The position numbers and the translations under genes are program-made. Below, piece by piece: positions 14,938 through 21,936 of a stretch of 30,388 bases of DNA (position 1 is its first letter; each line of letters begins with the position of its first letter). This DNA is from an uncultured Eubacteriales bacterium (lineage in GTDB: Bacteria; Bacillota; Clostridia; Christensenellales; CAG-917), in assembly GCA_900547975.1 (NCBI GenBank), contig URIX01000018.1, positions 1 through 30,388 on the forward strand. The letters run 5' to 3'. The notes below the pieces were generated by a model. That model was not told the DNA's origin. It saw nothing but the letters and a program-made list of their open reading frames with translations, and searched no databases.

Positions 14938-16191
14938 TTATTCCCCTATATTGAGTTTGGTTGCGCCGCTTTGACGGATTGCGAGTTTGAAGACGTTTTC
15001 GTCGCCGAACATAACGTCAAGCGCACCCTCTACGCCGCTCGCTTTCTTGTCTGCAAACACCAAAATAGTGCCTGCAAAGCCGCCGCCGTGCACGCGCGAA
15101 GCGACTACGCCCTCGATTTTGACAACTCTGTCGAGCGCGTTTTCGAGGTTGTGATTCTTGCCCGCGGGCGAGTAGGTGTTTTGAAGTTTGTATCTCGAAC
15201 TCAATCCCGACTCGTTCACGATGTCGAGGAACGCTTGCTCGTCTTTCGAGTCTATCGCCCTCACCGCATTTTCGACTCTCTCGTTTTCCTCGAAGAAGTG
15301 TTCTGCGCGAAGGTACGCCCTCTCGCTCACCTTTCCGACGATGTTTTGTTTGTCGCGATTCCACTTTTCGGGCGAAATCTCGTGCAAGAGTTTTGCGCCG
15401 AAGCAAGCGGCGACTTCTTTCATCTCGTGCGGTATTGCGGCGTAGTCGTCCGTGAGGTCGCTATGGTCTCCGCCCGTCGCGATGACGTAGATGTCGAGAT
15501 TGTCAAACGCCCAGTGTGCTTTTTCGATGACGGGATTATCGAAGTCGGCAAAATCAATGAGATTCACGCCGCCGAGCGCAATCGCGCTTTGGTCCATAAG
15601 TCCGCACGGCTTGCCGAAGAACGTGTTTTCGGCATACTGCGAGGCTTTTGCCTTGAACACTGCGCTCAACTCCGAATCGTTGTACATAACGTTGAGGATT
15701 TCCGCTATCGCAAGTTCGAAAGAACTTGACGACGAAACGCCCGCGCCCTTGGGTACGGAAGACGTCATACACGCGCTGAAACCGCCCACGTTTTTGTTCG
15801 AGCGTTTGAAGTAGTCCACGACGCCTTTGATAAGCGCGGTCGAAGTGCCGATTTCGCTTACGGAAAAATCGGGCTTGGACACGTCAACGCGAAGCATAGG
15901 ATAACCTTTGGATTTGACCTCGATTATGCCGTCGCTTCTTTTGGATACGCTTGCGAGCGTGTCAACGTTTATCGCGGCGCAAAGCACCTTGCCGCCGTTG
16001 TGGTCGGTGTGATTGCCCACGATTTCGATACGACCGGGCGACGAGTAAAACTCGACGTCGGAAGTGTTGAAAACGTCTTTGTGCATTTTGAAAAGTTCTT
16101 CGAATCTGTCCGTCTGTTCGCTTTGGCAAACGCCGTAAACGTCGTTGCAGACGGCGCGAAGTTTTTCGTTGTCGATATTGTCAAACGTCAT
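14938..16191 (-). CDS. galK: Galactokinase
   Basis: 417 residues from the ATG at 16189-16191, preferred over one 21 bases upstream because AAAGGA sits 7 bases before it. A GHMP-family kinase making galactose-1-phosphate in the Leloir pathway. Landmarks: PGRIEIVGNHTDHNGG near the N-terminus (galactose-binding signature), VPKGAGVSSSSSFELA as the ATP-binding glycine/serine loop, FGKPCGLMDQSAIALGG, and the C-terminal VHGGGFAGTILVF. It is divergent from galT across a 197-bp regulatory region and heads the galK-lgt-pncB run. Confidence 0.95.
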   Translation of the reverse strand: MTFDNIDNEKLRAVCNDVYGVCQSEQTDRFEELFKMHKDVFNTSDVEFYSSPGRIEIVGNHTDHNGGKVLCAAINVDTLASVSKRSDGIIEVKSKGYPMLRVDVSKPDFSVSEIGTSTALIKGVVDYFKRSNKNVGGFSACMTSSVPKGAGVSSSSSFELAIAEILNVMYNDSELSAVFKAKASQYAENTFFGKPCGLMDQSAIALGGVNLIDFADFDNPVIEKAHWAFDNLDIYVIATGGDHSDLTDDYAAIPHEMKEVAACFGAKLLHEISPEKWNRDKQNIVGKVSERAYLRAEHFFEENERVENAVRAIDSKDEQAFLDIVNESGLSSRYKLQNTYSPAGKNHNLENALDRVVKIEGVVASRVHGGGFAGTILVFADKKASGVEGALDVMFGDENVFKLAIRQSGATKLNIGE

Positions 16192-16205
16192 AGTCTTTTC
16201 CTTTG

Positions 16206-16222
16206 ATAGCATATTATGCTAT
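16206..16222. promoter_or_regulatory. 17-nt perfect palindrome at the galK transcription start (candidate operator)
   Basis: ATAGCATA-T-TATGCTAT, with 8-bp arms and one central base, lies just downstream of the galK -10 element and overlaps the expected start site. Position and symmetry suit a repressor operator. It does not match the usual LacI/GalR centre. Confidence 0.5.
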
Positions 16223-16251
16223 ATTGTAGCACACAACGCTCGTCAATGCAA
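16223..16251 (-). promoter_or_regulatory. galK promoter
   Basis: Minus strand: TTGCAT (16246-16251), 17-bp spacer, TACAAT (16223-16228) with an extended TGC before the -10. An overlapping alternative pairs TTGACG with TATAGC at 17 bp. Confidence 0.6.
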
Positions 16252-16320
16252 GGCAAATAAAAATTTGTCGGACGGCAATATCTTTGCAAAAAAAAATCTC
16301 GCTGCGCAACCGTTTTCGAC

Positions 16321-16349
16321 TTGCACTGACAAAAAGCGTATGTTATAAT
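16321..16349 (+). promoter_or_regulatory. galT promoter
   Basis: TTGCAC (16321-16326), 17-bp spacer, TATAAT (16344-16349) with an extended TGT. The start of the promoter shares TTGCA(C/T)TGAC with the divergent galK promoter. The GGAGG ribosome binding site follows at 16380-16384. Confidence 0.75.
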
Positions 16350-16388
16350 GTGTCTAATCATCATTTTTGAAGTATTTTCGGAGGTTTT

Positions 16389-17936
16389 ATGCCAAGGATT
16401 TCTTTTGAAGAAATTGCAAAACAGAACGTTGCACGGCTTTTGGATTATGCCCAGAACAAACTGTATTTGAGTGATTTGGACGCGATATACGCCCAAAATC
16501 AACTTCTCGACGCACTCGGACTCACCGAGCCTTGCGAGGATATTAAACTCGGCTCGTACGATATATACGACGTTATGAGCGCGCTTTCGGATTTTGCCGT
16601 GCGCAAAAAGATTATCGACGAGAACGCAAAATCCAATTTTGAAACCAGACTTATGGGTTACGTTATGCCCTCGCCCTCGAAAACGGTCGAGATGTTCGAC
16701 GACGAAGCAAGTTACGAAGGCGTGGAAAAAGCCTGCGATTTTCTTTGCAAACTCGGCTTTGACAGTCTGTACTTAAGAGGCAAGGACTACGAAAAGAACA
16801 TCGTGTGGCAACACGAAGGAAAGCGCGGCAACATCACCGTCACCGTCAATCTTTCAAAACCCGAAAAAACACCCGAACAAGTCCGCCTCGCAAAAGAAGC
16901 GAAAACGGGCTATCCCAAGTGCGTGCTTTGCGAAGATATGCTCGGATTCGTCGGCAACGCGGCAATGCCCGCACGCCAGAATATCCGCATAATTCCCTTT
17001 GAACTCGACGGCGAAAACTGGTTTATGCAATTCTCGCCGTACAGATATTTCGAGCAACACGTCATTGCGGTTTGCAAGCAACATCGCCCGATGTGCGTAA
17101 GCGATTCGACATTTGCGAGAATGGCGGATTTCGTGGATATGTTTCCCCACTATTTCATAGGCTCGAACGCCGCGCTTCCCATCGTCGGCGGCTCGATACT
17201 CGCGCACGACCACTATCAAGGCGGCAAAAAAGTGCTTCCCGTGTTCTCTCGCCCTTCTCGCAACTACTTTAAGGTTGCAGGCTATGCGGACGTCAACGTT
17301 TCAATCGTGGACTGGTACAACTCTATCGTGAGAATCGAAAGCAAAAACAGAATGCAAGCCCTCGAAGTCGCAAACAAATTCAGACGCGCGTGGGACGTTT
17401 ACACAAACGAGAAAATCAACGTCGTTTGCGCAACCGAAAAGGACGGCGAAAAAGTCCAACACAACGCAATCACCCCCATACTTTCCATAAATTCGGACGG
17501 CGAATATCAATTCAACCTCATACTTCGCAACAACCGCACGGACGAGGCGCACCCCTTCGGAATCTTCCATCCGAGAAAGGAGTTGCACAACATCAAACAA
17601 GAGTCCATCGGCATAATCGAAGTTATGGGCTTGTTCATATTGCCCGGCAGACTTGCAGGCGAAATGGCACAAATCCGAGACATACTCACAGGCAAAACGC
17701 CGCTCGATTTCAAGTCTTTGGCAGAGGAAACGCATCCCCTTCACAAGCATTTGGGTATGATAACTCAACTCGTCGTGGACAACGGCACGAACTGTCAAGA
17801 AGAAGTTTCCGAAAACGCCGTGACCGACTACATCAACGACGTATGCGAGCAAATTCTCGAAACCACCGCCGTGTTCAAAAACGACCAAGAAGGTCAAGAC
17901 GCTTTCGTGGATTTCATTCACTCGGTTGTGGATTAA
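16389..17936 (+). CDS. galT: UDP-glucose--hexose-1-phosphate uridylyltransferase, Firmicutes (class 2) type
   Basis: 515 residues, matching the long Firmicutes GalT rather than the about 350-residue E. coli type. It exchanges UMP between UDP-glucose and galactose-1-phosphate. Landmarks: YPKCVLCEDMLGFVGN (175-190) and HDHYQGG (273-279), the uridylylated-histidine HxHxQ motif, followed by the class-2 C-terminal domain (NRTDEAHPFGIFHPRKELH). GGAGG lies 4 bases before the ATG. It is monocistronic, ended by the terminator at 17977-18001, and divergent from galK. No galE is present in the window. Confidence 0.95.
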   Translation: MPRISFEEIAKQNVARLLDYAQNKLYLSDLDAIYAQNQLLDALGLTEPCEDIKLGSYDIYDVMSALSDFAVRKKIIDENAKSNFETRLMGYVMPSPSKTVEMFDDEASYEGVEKACDFLCKLGFDSLYLRGKDYEKNIVWQHEGKRGNITVTVNLSKPEKTPEQVRLAKEAKTGYPKCVLCEDMLGFVGNAAMPARQNIRIIPFELDGENWFMQFSPYRYFEQHVIAVCKQHRPMCVSDSTFARMADFVDMFPHYFIGSNAALPIVGGSILAHDHYQGGKKVLPVFSRPSRNYFKVAGYADVNVSIVDWYNSIVRIESKNRMQALEVANKFRRAWDVYTNEKINVVCATEKDGEKVQHNAITPILSINSDGEYQFNLILRNNRTDEAHPFGIFHPRKELHNIKQESIGIIEVMGLFILPGRLAGEMAQIRDILTGKTPLDFKSLAEETHPLHKHLGMITQLVVDNGTNCQEEVSENAVTDYINDVCEQILETTAVFKNDQEGQDAFVDFIHSVVD

Positions 17937-17976
17937 TCTTTCAAAACTTCTCAATACAAACACTTTATCAATACAT

Positions 17977-18001
17977 AAACGCCGTTTTAAGCGGCGTTTT
18001 T
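17977..18001 (+). terminator. galT terminator
   Basis: AAACGCCG, loop TTTTAAG, CGGCGTTT, then TT: an 8-bp stem 40 bases after the galT stop. Confidence 0.85.
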
Positions 18002-18040
18002 CGTGTTTTATATAGTTTTATTTTTTTAAACTAATGACCG

Positions 18041-18334
18041 CAAATCGGATTGTACACATTATTACATCCCCACCGCACAGACTGTGAGACAGCCAAACAG
18101 ATGTATAACGAAAAAGAGGCACCCGAACGGCAACCCATATAATAAAAACCGAATCGAGTTGTAAGTGCATTATCCCCGCCCGCATAGGCTGTGAGACCGT
18201 CCAAACAAAACAAAATGTACAAATCGAGTTTGTAAACGCAATAAATCGATGAATAACGCGAAAGGCACGGCTTGAATCCCCCCCCCAACACAATATAACA
18301 TAAACCCGAATCGAATTGTAAGTGCAATATTGAG
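18041..18334 (+). repeat. Cluster of degenerate direct repeats (CCGAATCGAgTTGTAAGTGC family)
   Basis: Four related blocks begin at 18041, 18149, 18220 and 18305, sharing (C/A)(C/A)(G/A)AATCGAgTTGTAAGTGCA. A second conserved box, CCCC.CC..GCA.AG.CTGTGAGAC...CAAACA, follows the first two (18068-18099, 18174-18207). A third, AGGCAC then a C-rich tract and an ATATAA tail, precedes the second and fourth. A run of nine C lies at 18278-18286. No coding capacity. Confidence 0.75.
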
Positions 18335-18456
18335 ATGAAGAACAAGGAAACGCCCTTTTGCGAACCCGCCCAGCGTACTGAATCGTACGTGACGGGTGAA
18401 CAAAAGGGCGTTGACACAGTTATTCGCTCAATAGCGCGCTTACAACTCGATTCGGG
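18305..18456. repeat. 152-nt foldback element overlapping the 3' end of recR
   Basis: 30-nt terminal inverted arms at 18305-18334 and 18427-18456 match at 26 of 30 positions. Nested inside are 12-nt perfect arms (AACGCCCTTTTG at 18349-18360, CAAAAGGGCGTT at 18401-18412) and an inner CGTAC/GTACG hairpin. The right arm contains the recR stop codon and its last four codons. It may also end the dnaX-ybaB-recR transcript, although no U-tract follows. The size and nested symmetry resemble a miniature foldback/MITE-like element; no transposase is present. Confidence 0.7.
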
Positions 18457-19024
18457 AAGAAAGGGCGCGGGAAAGAGTGCTTTCATCCGCATACTCAATC
18501 ACACTACCCTCGGGCAATCCCCGCGCGATACGGGTAACTTTGATTCCCATAGGCTTGATGAGGCGTGCGATGTACATTGCGGTCGCTTCGCCTTCGACGT
18601 CGGGGTTTGTGGCAAGGATGACTTCTTCGACGCCATCGAGTCGGGATAACAATTCTTTGATTCGTATATCGTTCGGACCGATATGTTCCATTGGCGAAAT
18701 TACGCCGCCCAAAACGTGATATACGCCTTTGAAATCCTTGACTTTTTCAAGAGCGACGATGTCTTTGGGTTCTTTGACAACGCAAATCGTGGAAGGTTTG
18801 CGAGTTGCGCAAATGTCGCAAATCTCGTTTTCGGTATAGTTGCCGCAGATTTTGCAAAAGTGAACGTTTTGTTTCACTTCGCGTATTGCGTCGACAAGTT
18901 CGTTCACTTCGTCGTCGGGCGAATTGAGAATCGCGTATGCATAACGAGCCGCCGTCTTTTCGCCGACGGACGGAAGTTTGGATAATTGTGCAATAAGTCT
19001 TGCAAGTGGTTCGATGTACTTCAT
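18440..19024 (-). CDS. recR: Recombination mediator protein RecR
   Basis: 194 residues, normal length. RecR acts with RecO and RecF to load RecA on gapped DNA. Landmarks: helix-hairpin-helix region LSKLPSVGEKTAARYAY (14-30), Cys4 zinc finger (C57, C60, C69, C72 in CKICGNYTENEICDIC), and a Toprim domain (CVVKEPKDIVALE; ILATNPDVEGEATAMYIA). The C-terminus YADESTLSRALSSRIEL aligns with the family's usual end. Its final codons and stop lie in the arm of the foldback element at 18305-18456. No Shine-Dalgarno is visible; an 18-nt AT palindrome lies just upstream. Third gene of dnaX-ybaB-recR. Confidence 0.95.
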   Translation of the reverse strand: MKYIEPLARLIAQLSKLPSVGEKTAARYAYAILNSPDDEVNELVDAIREVKQNVHFCKICGNYTENEICDICATRKPSTICVVKEPKDIVALEKVKDFKGVYHVLGGVISPMEHIGPNDIRIKELLSRLDGVEEVILATNPDVEGEATAMYIARLIKPMGIKVTRIARGLPEGSVIEYADESTLSRALSSRIEL

Positions 19025-19026
19025 TT

Positions 19027-19044
19027 AATTAATAATTATTAATT
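19027..19044. repeat. 18-nt perfect AT palindrome before recR
   Basis: AATTAATAATTATTAATT is its own reverse complement and fills the region where the recR ribosome binding site should be. Confidence 0.7.
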
Positions 19045-19074
19045 CTCAGGCGAAGTCAGTTAGTAAACGCTCAC

Positions 19075-19401
19075 TTAGAACAGTCCGCCTGCTCCGCCCA
19101 AAGGTCCGAGCATGTCTTTGGACAATTTGTCCGCTTGTTGCGTTGCGTCGTTGAGTGCGGCAAGCACCATATCTTCGAGCATTTCGACGTCGTCGGGGTC
19201 AACCGCTTCGGGTTTTATCGTAACAGACACCGGCGTTTTGTCACCCGTGAGGGTCACTTCCACCATACCGCCTGCCGCGCTGCCCGTAACTTCGGTTTCC
19301 GCGATTTCTTGTTGCGCTTCTTGCAATTTTCTTTGCATTGCTTGCGCTTGTTTCATAAGTTGTTGCATATTACCGCCGCCAAATCCGCCGCCGTATCCCA
19401 T
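19075..19401 (-). CDS. ybaB: YbaB/EbfC nucleoid-associated protein
   Basis: 108 residues. Small DNA-binding protein that forms dimers and coats DNA. The family pattern is clear: glycine-rich N-terminus (MGYGGGFGGGNMQQLMKQAQ), an amphipathic helix (MQRKLQEAQQEIAETEVTG), a central beta region (GMVEVTLTGDKTPVSVTIKPE), then DPDDVEMLEDMVLAALNDA and a Gly-rich tail. Ribosome binding site CGGAGG, 8 bases before ATG. It sits between dnaX and recR, the standard bacterial order, which supports the call. Confidence 0.95.
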   Translation of the reverse strand: MGYGGGFGGGNMQQLMKQAQAMQRKLQEAQQEIAETEVTGSAAGGMVEVTLTGDKTPVSVTIKPEAVDPDDVEMLEDMVLAALNDATQQADKLSKDMLGPLGGAGGLF

Positions 19402-19480
19402 TGTTCGTTCCTCCGAATATTTCGATATTTTTTAATATTTTTGTGCGCTATGCGCCGTTTTTACCGTATTTTTGTCGTTG

Positions 19481-20977
19481 TTATTTGATTTCCAAAAGCG
19501 AGCCGAACATCTCTTTGACAAACGGCAACGCCTTGTCCTCGTCGAGATGTCGCTCTGTTTCGATGACGAGTTTGCGATGCGAATCCACGCTTTTGAAAGC
19601 CTTGTTTATCGCGTCGCGGTTTTTCTTGTCGTCGAGCAAATTGAGCGTTGCCGCGTCCGCGACTTTGACGTGATACTCGTCGTCCGTCATTTCAAACAGC
19701 GCGTCCTGAGTGGACAGAGCAAGAAGCGTGTAGCCGTCTTGTCGAAGTTCGGATGCTACTCTGAGCCACACCTGCCTCGCATCCGTCACGACAGGTGCCG
19801 ACTCAAAATCCGATTTTCTCGCGTTTGCAAGCATTTTTTCGAGCCGAGCCACTCGCATTTGCAGTTCCTCGACCTTTACGTCCCTATCGCCGCCGCTCGC
19901 CGCAAGCACGACTGCCGCCTCGAACAGTATGCGATGTTGCGCACTGTAACGGAATTCGCCTTCGAGCGATGAAAAAATCTTCATTATGCTCATACACTTT
20001 TCCGTCGAGTACTTCTTTGCCATTTCGGCAAGGGACGAATATATCGCTTCGGGCAAAGCAAGCAAACTCTTTGCGCTCGAACAGTTTTTGATATACAGCA
20101 CGTTCCTAAACAGCGTTGCGAGGTCTTGCGCGAGAATAGGCACGCTCTTTCCGAGGTCGCAAAGATTTGCAACTTCTTGCAAAGCATTGTCCGTATCGCC
20201 GTCCGCGATTGCGGCGGCAAGCGATTGAAGTTTCTTCGGGTCTGCCGCGCCAAGCACTTCGAGCACGCCGTTGTAGGTCACGTTCGAGTCGCAATAACTC
20301 ACACACATATCCGCAATGGACAATGCGTCGCGCACGCTTCCCGCACCTGCCGAAGCAATGAGGTCAACCGCCTCGCTTTCGTATTTTACGTTTATGTCGT
20401 CAAAGATGTCGCGAATACGCTTTGCGATAACGCCGTTTGGCACAAGTCGGAAATCGAAGCGCAAGCACCTCGACAAAATCGTTGCGGGTATTTGATGAAT
20501 TTCCGTCGTTGCGAGAATGAAAATCGCGTGCGACGGCGGTTCTTCCAACGTCTTGAGCAACGCGTTGAAAGCGGCTTTGGAGAGCATATGAACTTCGTCC
20601 ACGATATAGACTTTGTACTTGCCCACCGTCGGCGGAAAACCTATTTTGTCCGTCAACTCTCTTATCTGGTCGACAGAGTTGTTGGACGCGGCGTCGATTT
20701 CGAGAATATCGAAATTTGAATTTGACGCAAGTTCCACGCAGTTTTCGCACTTTCCGCACGGCGAACCGTCCGCAAGTGGCGAAAGACAATTCACCGCGCG
20801 CGCAAAAATTTTGGCGACGGAAGTTTTGCCCGTGCCTCGCGTGCCGGTGAAAATGTATGCGTGTCCGACGTTGTTGTGAGCAATCTGATTCCTCAGCGTA
20901 CGCACGATGTGATCCTGCCCTATAACCTTGTCGAAGGTGTCGGGACGATATTTGCGATATAATGATGTATATGCCAT
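19481..20977 (-). CDS. dnaX: DNA polymerase III subunit gamma/tau
   Basis: 498 residues. ATPase of the clamp-loader complex. Landmarks: N-terminal LYRKYRPDTFDKVIGQDHI (6-24), Walker A GTRGTGKT (45-52), zinc-binding C64, C74, C77, C80, Walker B VDEVH (126-130), and SRC sensor (169-171). The C-terminal region after about 370 is short and variable. The ATG matches the family's usual start, yet only 7 bases separate it from a perfect TATAAT, so the mRNA is probably leaderless. First gene of dnaX-ybaB-recR, with 79 bp to ybaB. Confidence 0.97.
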   Translation of the reverse strand: MAYTSLYRKYRPDTFDKVIGQDHIVRTLRNQIAHNNVGHAYIFTGTRGTGKTSVAKIFARAVNCLSPLADGSPCGKCENCVELASNSNFDILEIDAASNNSVDQIRELTDKIGFPPTVGKYKVYIVDEVHMLSKAAFNALLKTLEEPPSHAIFILATTEIHQIPATILSRCLRFDFRLVPNGVIAKRIRDIFDDINVKYESEAVDLIASAGAGSVRDALSIADMCVSYCDSNVTYNGVLEVLGAADPKKLQSLAAAIADGDTDNALQEVANLCDLGKSVPILAQDLATLFRNVLYIKNCSSAKSLLALPEAIYSSLAEMAKKYSTEKCMSIMKIFSSLEGEFRYSAQHRILFEAAVVLAASGGDRDVKVEELQMRVARLEKMLANARKSDFESAPVVTDARQVWLRVASELRQDGYTLLALSTQDALFEMTDDEYHVKVADAATLNLLDDKKNRDAINKAFKSVDSHRKLVIETERHLDEDKALPFVKEMFGSLLEIK

Positions 20978-20984
20978 AAAAAGT

Positions 20985-21013
20985 ATTATAAACTAAATAA
21001 TCTAATATGGCAA
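20985..21013 (-). promoter_or_regulatory. dnaX promoter giving a probable leaderless mRNA
   Basis: Minus strand: TTGCCA (21008-21013), 17-bp spacer, TATAAT (20985-20990), then ACTTTTT and the ATG. The expected start site falls at or within a base or two of the initiating A. There is no Shine-Dalgarno. Confidence 0.75.
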
Positions 21014-21026
21014 GAATAAAAAACTT

Positions 21027-21752
21027 TTATAAATCATTCATCAACGCTTGCCTGCAAAGCACGAGTTGAACGAGTTGATATCTTATCGACGAGGTGACCG
21101 AAGCGGCGGATTTTGAAAAATCTATATTATCCAAAAGCGCGAGAGTCGTCACCAAACCGAGTTTGATTTGGGTTATGCGTTCGTCGTTTGAATTTGCAAC
21201 GTTTTGATAAAAAGCGGACTTTATATCTTCGATTTGTGTGTATAAAACCTTAATTTCAGTCTTTGCGTCGTCAATCCCGATACTGCCCGCATTGAGCGAA
21301 TCCGAGCACTCGAACATCTTGTCGAACGCAATTTGAAAATAACCGAGCGCACTTTCAACCGCGCTTTTCATATCGTCCTTGCACCACTTGAAACTGCCTT
21401 TTGCTATGTCGTATTTTTTTATGTACAAACTTTTGTCCGACAGTTTTGCAAGGACGGCGTTTGCCTCGTCCTCGCTTTTGTACACCGCGTACACAATCTC
21501 GATTTTATCGCCGCTTTCAACGTATCCCGCGCCGCCGCGCGACCTTATCATTTCCGCACTTTGCCGCGCCAAAGCCACCGTCGAATATCCGCCGCAAGCA
21601 ATCCCCCACACCGTCTGCGACTCGTTTTCAACCTTGTTGAATACCTTCAAAAGTCCGCCTTCCGAAAAGGACAGACACAGCGCAAGCGTAATCATAAAAC
21701 ACAGCACTATCGTACATACGACGATGATATTGTCTTTCGCCATTTTTCGCAT
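21027..21752 (-). CDS. Membrane-anchored SPOR-like protein of unknown role
   Basis: 241 residues, not assigned to a named gene. One N-terminal membrane helix (about 9-29: IIVVCTIVLCFMITLALCL) places the rest outside the cytoplasm. Residues about 47-110 resemble a SPOR peptidoglycan-binding repeat: VWGIACGGYSTVALARQSA, then GYVESGDKIEIVYAVYKSED and a final ANAVLAKL. The C-terminal half (115-241) is predicted helical with no recognised motif. SPOR domains bind denuded glycan strands at septa or engulfing membranes; SpoIIB of spore formers has the same layout. The start is uncertain (Met1 or Met4), and no good ribosome binding site is seen for either. A 14-bp inverted repeat lies just upstream. 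Confidence 0.65.
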   Translation of the reverse strand: MRKMAKDNIIVVCTIVLCFMITLALCLSFSEGGLLKVFNKVENESQTVWGIACGGYSTVALARQSAEMIRSRGGAGYVESGDKIEIVYAVYKSEDEANAVLAKLSDKSLYIKKYDIAKGSFKWCKDDMKSAVESALGYFQIAFDKMFECSDSLNAGSIGIDDAKTEIKVLYTQIEDIKSAFYQNVANSNDERITQIKLGLVTTLALLDNIDFSKSAASVTSSIRYQLVQLVLCRQALMNDL

Positions 21753-21764
21753 AATAAAAGATAT

Positions 21765-21811
21765 GCGCGCAAAATTCGTTTAGCATTGTTTGCCGAATTT
21801 TTTGTGCGCGC
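21765..21811. repeat. Inverted repeat upstream of the SPOR-like gene
   Basis: GCGCGCAAAATTCG at 21765-21778 faces its reverse complement at 21794-21811, where the second arm carries a four-base insertion. Read on the minus strand it could be a 5'-UTR hairpin or a weak terminator for manA. Confidence 0.5.
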
Positions 21812-21848
21812 TATACTTTTATTTGCCTTTCAAACGCCAAAATAACGC

Positions 21849-21915
21849 TTGATTATTTACGGTTTTTGTCTTTGATTTGCGGTTGTTTTCCTTTAATTTG
21901 CGGTTGAGTTTTCCG
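21849..21915. repeat. Three short tandem repeats, 20-21-nt period, after manA
   Basis: Units beginning CGGTT at 21860, 21880 and 21901 each end with T-rich sequence and TTTG. On the minus strand they read AACCGCAAAT(C/T)AAAG. They lie in the 3' flank of manA, like the 23-nt array after pncB. Confidence 0.5.
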
Positions 21916-21936
21916 TTTTATATTCTATAAAAAACG

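Noticed and set aside
18018..18498. Open frames of 77-155 residues across the repeat cluster
   Set aside because: They run through repeat units and the C-run in several frames, have no start signals, and match the repeats, not a protein.
19828..19845. Programmed -1 frameshift site in dnaX giving a gamma form
   Set aside because: A run of six A is present and a -1 shift would hit a stop soon after. The codon phase (GAA AAA ATG) does not fit an X XXY YYZ heptamer, so it is not supported.
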